Source: Hymenochaete sp. R1
Lineage: Eukaryota > Basidiomycota > Agaricomycetes > Hymenochaetales > Hymenochaetaceae
Direction: 5' to 3'
Length of the DNA: 64,000 bases
NCBI GenBank assembly: GCA_019400425.1
Contig: JAFREE010000045.1
Coordinates: 62,001 to 126,000, forward strand
Notes under the pieces: generated by a model
What the model saw: only the letters and a program-made list of their open reading frames with translations
Told to the model about the DNA's origin: nothing
Databases searched by the model: none
Made by a program: the position numbers and the translations under genes
Shown: positions 62,247 to 64,000 of the stretch, piece after piece
How positions within the stretch are numbered: position 1 is the stretch's first letter
Layout of the letters: the number at the start of each line of letters is the position of its first letter

Positions 62247-64000
62247 CTATAAAGCGACCCCTATCTCTCGATGCACACCAAGCCCACCCATACCTTCATA
62301 CCATTCTTTCCCCACCGTCGTCGGGGCAATATACCCAGCACGAATGACGAAATCACCAAAATGCTCATTATCATGTCGCTCAAGTGCATATCGCTTGATC
62401 ATCGGCCGCAGAATGGCCAGAATCTCGGGTTCCGAGACCGATTCTATCATGAATTTATCAGTTCAGTCCCAGGTACCCTAAATGAAAATGAGATGGAGAA
62501 TAATGGACATACCTCGGTAAATTTTATTTAGGCGTTGTCCGTAATAGCCACCGCCGAGGAGCATGAGATACGTCCCCGGGGCTTTCCCAACGAACGCAAT
62601 TTCTGCTACGTACGGTCTCGCGCAGCCATTTGGGCAACCGGTCATTCGCATGACGATGGAGTCATTACGGAGTCCGTTCTCTTCGCAGATACCTTCAACC
62701 TTGTTGATCAGTAATGGCAGGTACTAAACAAGAGTAATCAAAGAATGAGTTTTTCATTTATTTATTTTTAAAGAAAGTTCGCACCCTCTCGGACTCCGCC
62801 ATAGCCAGTCCGCATGTCGGGAAAGCAACGCACGCAGACGAACTCAATCTCAAGCCCGAAAAATCCAAATTATCCAACTTATACTCAGCCAAGAGCACTT
62901 TGATCTTCTCCAAGTCCTCCGTTCTCACATCTGCAAGCATCAGATGCTGATTCGCTGTTAGGCGGAACGTCCCCTTATGCACCTTCGCAATCTCCCTCAG
63001 ACCCTTCTTGAACTCTCGCCCAGGCTCGTTCTGCACTCGCCCGTTCTCGATATACATCATGAAATTGTGTTTGCCGTTTTGGCCGGTCGACCAGCCAAAG
63101 TCGTCGATGTTGCGATCGAAGGAATAGGCTCGTTCTGGGGCGAGCTTGTATCCGAGGAGTTTTTCGACTTCGCCCTTAAAGATGTCGATTCCCAAATGGT
63201 CAATTGTGTACTTTAGGCGAGCATTTTTACGGCTAGCAGACGCGTTTATGAATACGTTAATAAGGCAAACGAGTATCAACTTACTCAGCGCGGTTGCCGT
63301 TATCCCTTTGAACAAGCATAATTTTTTCCGCAACATCCAAGGATTGTTCCGGATAGCAAAACCCGAGAACAGTACCCAGTCGTGGGTAAGTCTTCTTGTT
63401 TCCATGCGTAACACCCATGCCTCCTCCGGCAATGACATTGAAACCTTCGAGTCGTCCGTCTTTTCCAACTATGGCTATGAGCCCCAGATCGTTTGCAAAG
63501 ACATCTACATCGTTTGTTGGAGGGACAGCGATTGCGATTTTAAACTAGAAGAAAATAAATCTCAATGTGGGATCCAACGGCGGATAGAGCACGTCTAACC
63601 TTCCTGGGCAAGTAAAATTCGCCGTACAGAGGCTCAAAGTCACGAACAGCTTCACCGCCAGCTACCAACTTTTTGTCCAGCCAGATCTCATGGTACGCAG
63701 TCGTTCGTGGTAGCAACCTCTCACTGATTCTCGCCGCATATTCATACACATCTGCGTGTAGCTTGGATTTAGTAGGGATCGCAGAACAAATGACATTCCT
63801 ACAATAGCCAGCTCAGTTACAACGCTTAACAAGATAGATGAAAAGGGACACCAACCTATTAACATCACCACACGCCGCGAGCGTGTCAAGCAACACCCGG
63901 TTGATATCCCTAATCGTTTGCTTCAGGTGTCTCTTTATCACCCCATGGAACTGGAACGTCGACCGCGTCGTGATCTTGAATGTCCCATTCCCATGCTCAT
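62247..64000 (-). CDS. MET5: Sulfite reductase [NADPH] hemoprotein beta subunit (Met5), 5' end outside window
   Basis: Siroheme/4Fe-4S subunit that reduces sulfite to sulfide in sulfate assimilation. The visible part reads [20 protein letters not shown] at the right edge, then [34 protein letters not shown] and [20 protein letters not shown] follow. The next conserved blocks are [20 protein letters not shown] and [14 protein letters not shown]. The siroheme/Fe-S cysteines appear as [19 protein letters not shown] (62780-62830) and [20 protein letters not shown] (62590-62650). The end is [14 protein letters not shown] and [19 protein letters not shown]. Six or more short introns are present. 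The start, and any flavodoxin-like N-terminal domains usual for Met5, lie beyond position 64000. Both Cys pairs are intact. Confidence 0.95.

Overview
The window is a compact fungal nuclear chromosome segment, most likely from an agaricomycete basidiomycete. Almost every gene is split by short GT-AG introns of about 50-70 nt. The introns fall inside ORFs that otherwise read as highly conserved eukaryotic proteins. The gene set (fungal-type Vms1, Rxt3, Arp9, Dga1, a basidiomycete-style membrane hybrid histidine kinase and a WPGYxPW orphan) fits Basidiomycota. I saw no CRISPR array, phage gene, complete transposon, tRNA or rRNA.

Layout, left to right. 0-9 kb (+): mitochondrial Glu-tRNA(Gln) amidotransferase subunit A, the AAA ATPase CDC48, and the diacylglycerol acyltransferase DGA1/DGAT2. 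9-23 kb (+): a very long Rxt3-domain Rpd3L subunit, the catalytic subunit of DNA polymerase delta, a HIRIP3/Chz-type H2A-H2B chaperone, and ESCRT-II VPS25. 24-32 kb (+): a membrane hybrid histidine kinase and a Ran-binding-domain protein (Yrb2/Nup2 type). 32-41 kb (mostly -): VMS1, divergent PMM (phosphomannomutase, +), an aldo-keto reductase, ribosomal protein eL30, and an unnamed protein with three C2H2 zinc fingers. 41-48 kb: LEO1 (+) convergent with an ataxin-10 gene (-), then a conserved orphan (+). 49-58 kb: lanosterol synthase ERG7 (+), a Nudix CoA diphosphatase (+) convergent with VMA12 (-), and condensin subunit BRN1/CAP-H (+). 58-64 kb: the BRAP2/Etp1-type RING protein (+) convergent with ARP9 (-), then sulfite reductase beta subunit MET5 (-), cut by the right edge.

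Functional themes. Most genes are housekeeping and there is no metabolic cluster. Two links stand out. CDC48 and its cofactor VMS1 lie about 26 kb apart, and the VMS1 C-terminus carries an exact VCP-interacting motif. Several chromosome-biology genes (POL3, HIRIP3, BRN1, RXT3, LEO1, ARP9) are spread through the window, and the first three have ACGCGT (MCB-like) boxes just upstream.

Observations most worth a second look: (1) the histidine kinase has no usable splice donor next to its phospho-accepting His, so the H-box is interrupted by a 66-nt in-frame stretch; (2) a 317-aa protein with three C-x4-C zinc fingers that is only visible after splicing; (3) a conserved-looking orphan at 46.7-48.3 kb; (4) DCTGE in place of the usual DCTAE motif in lanosterol synthase. 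I found no convincing new multi-gene system.
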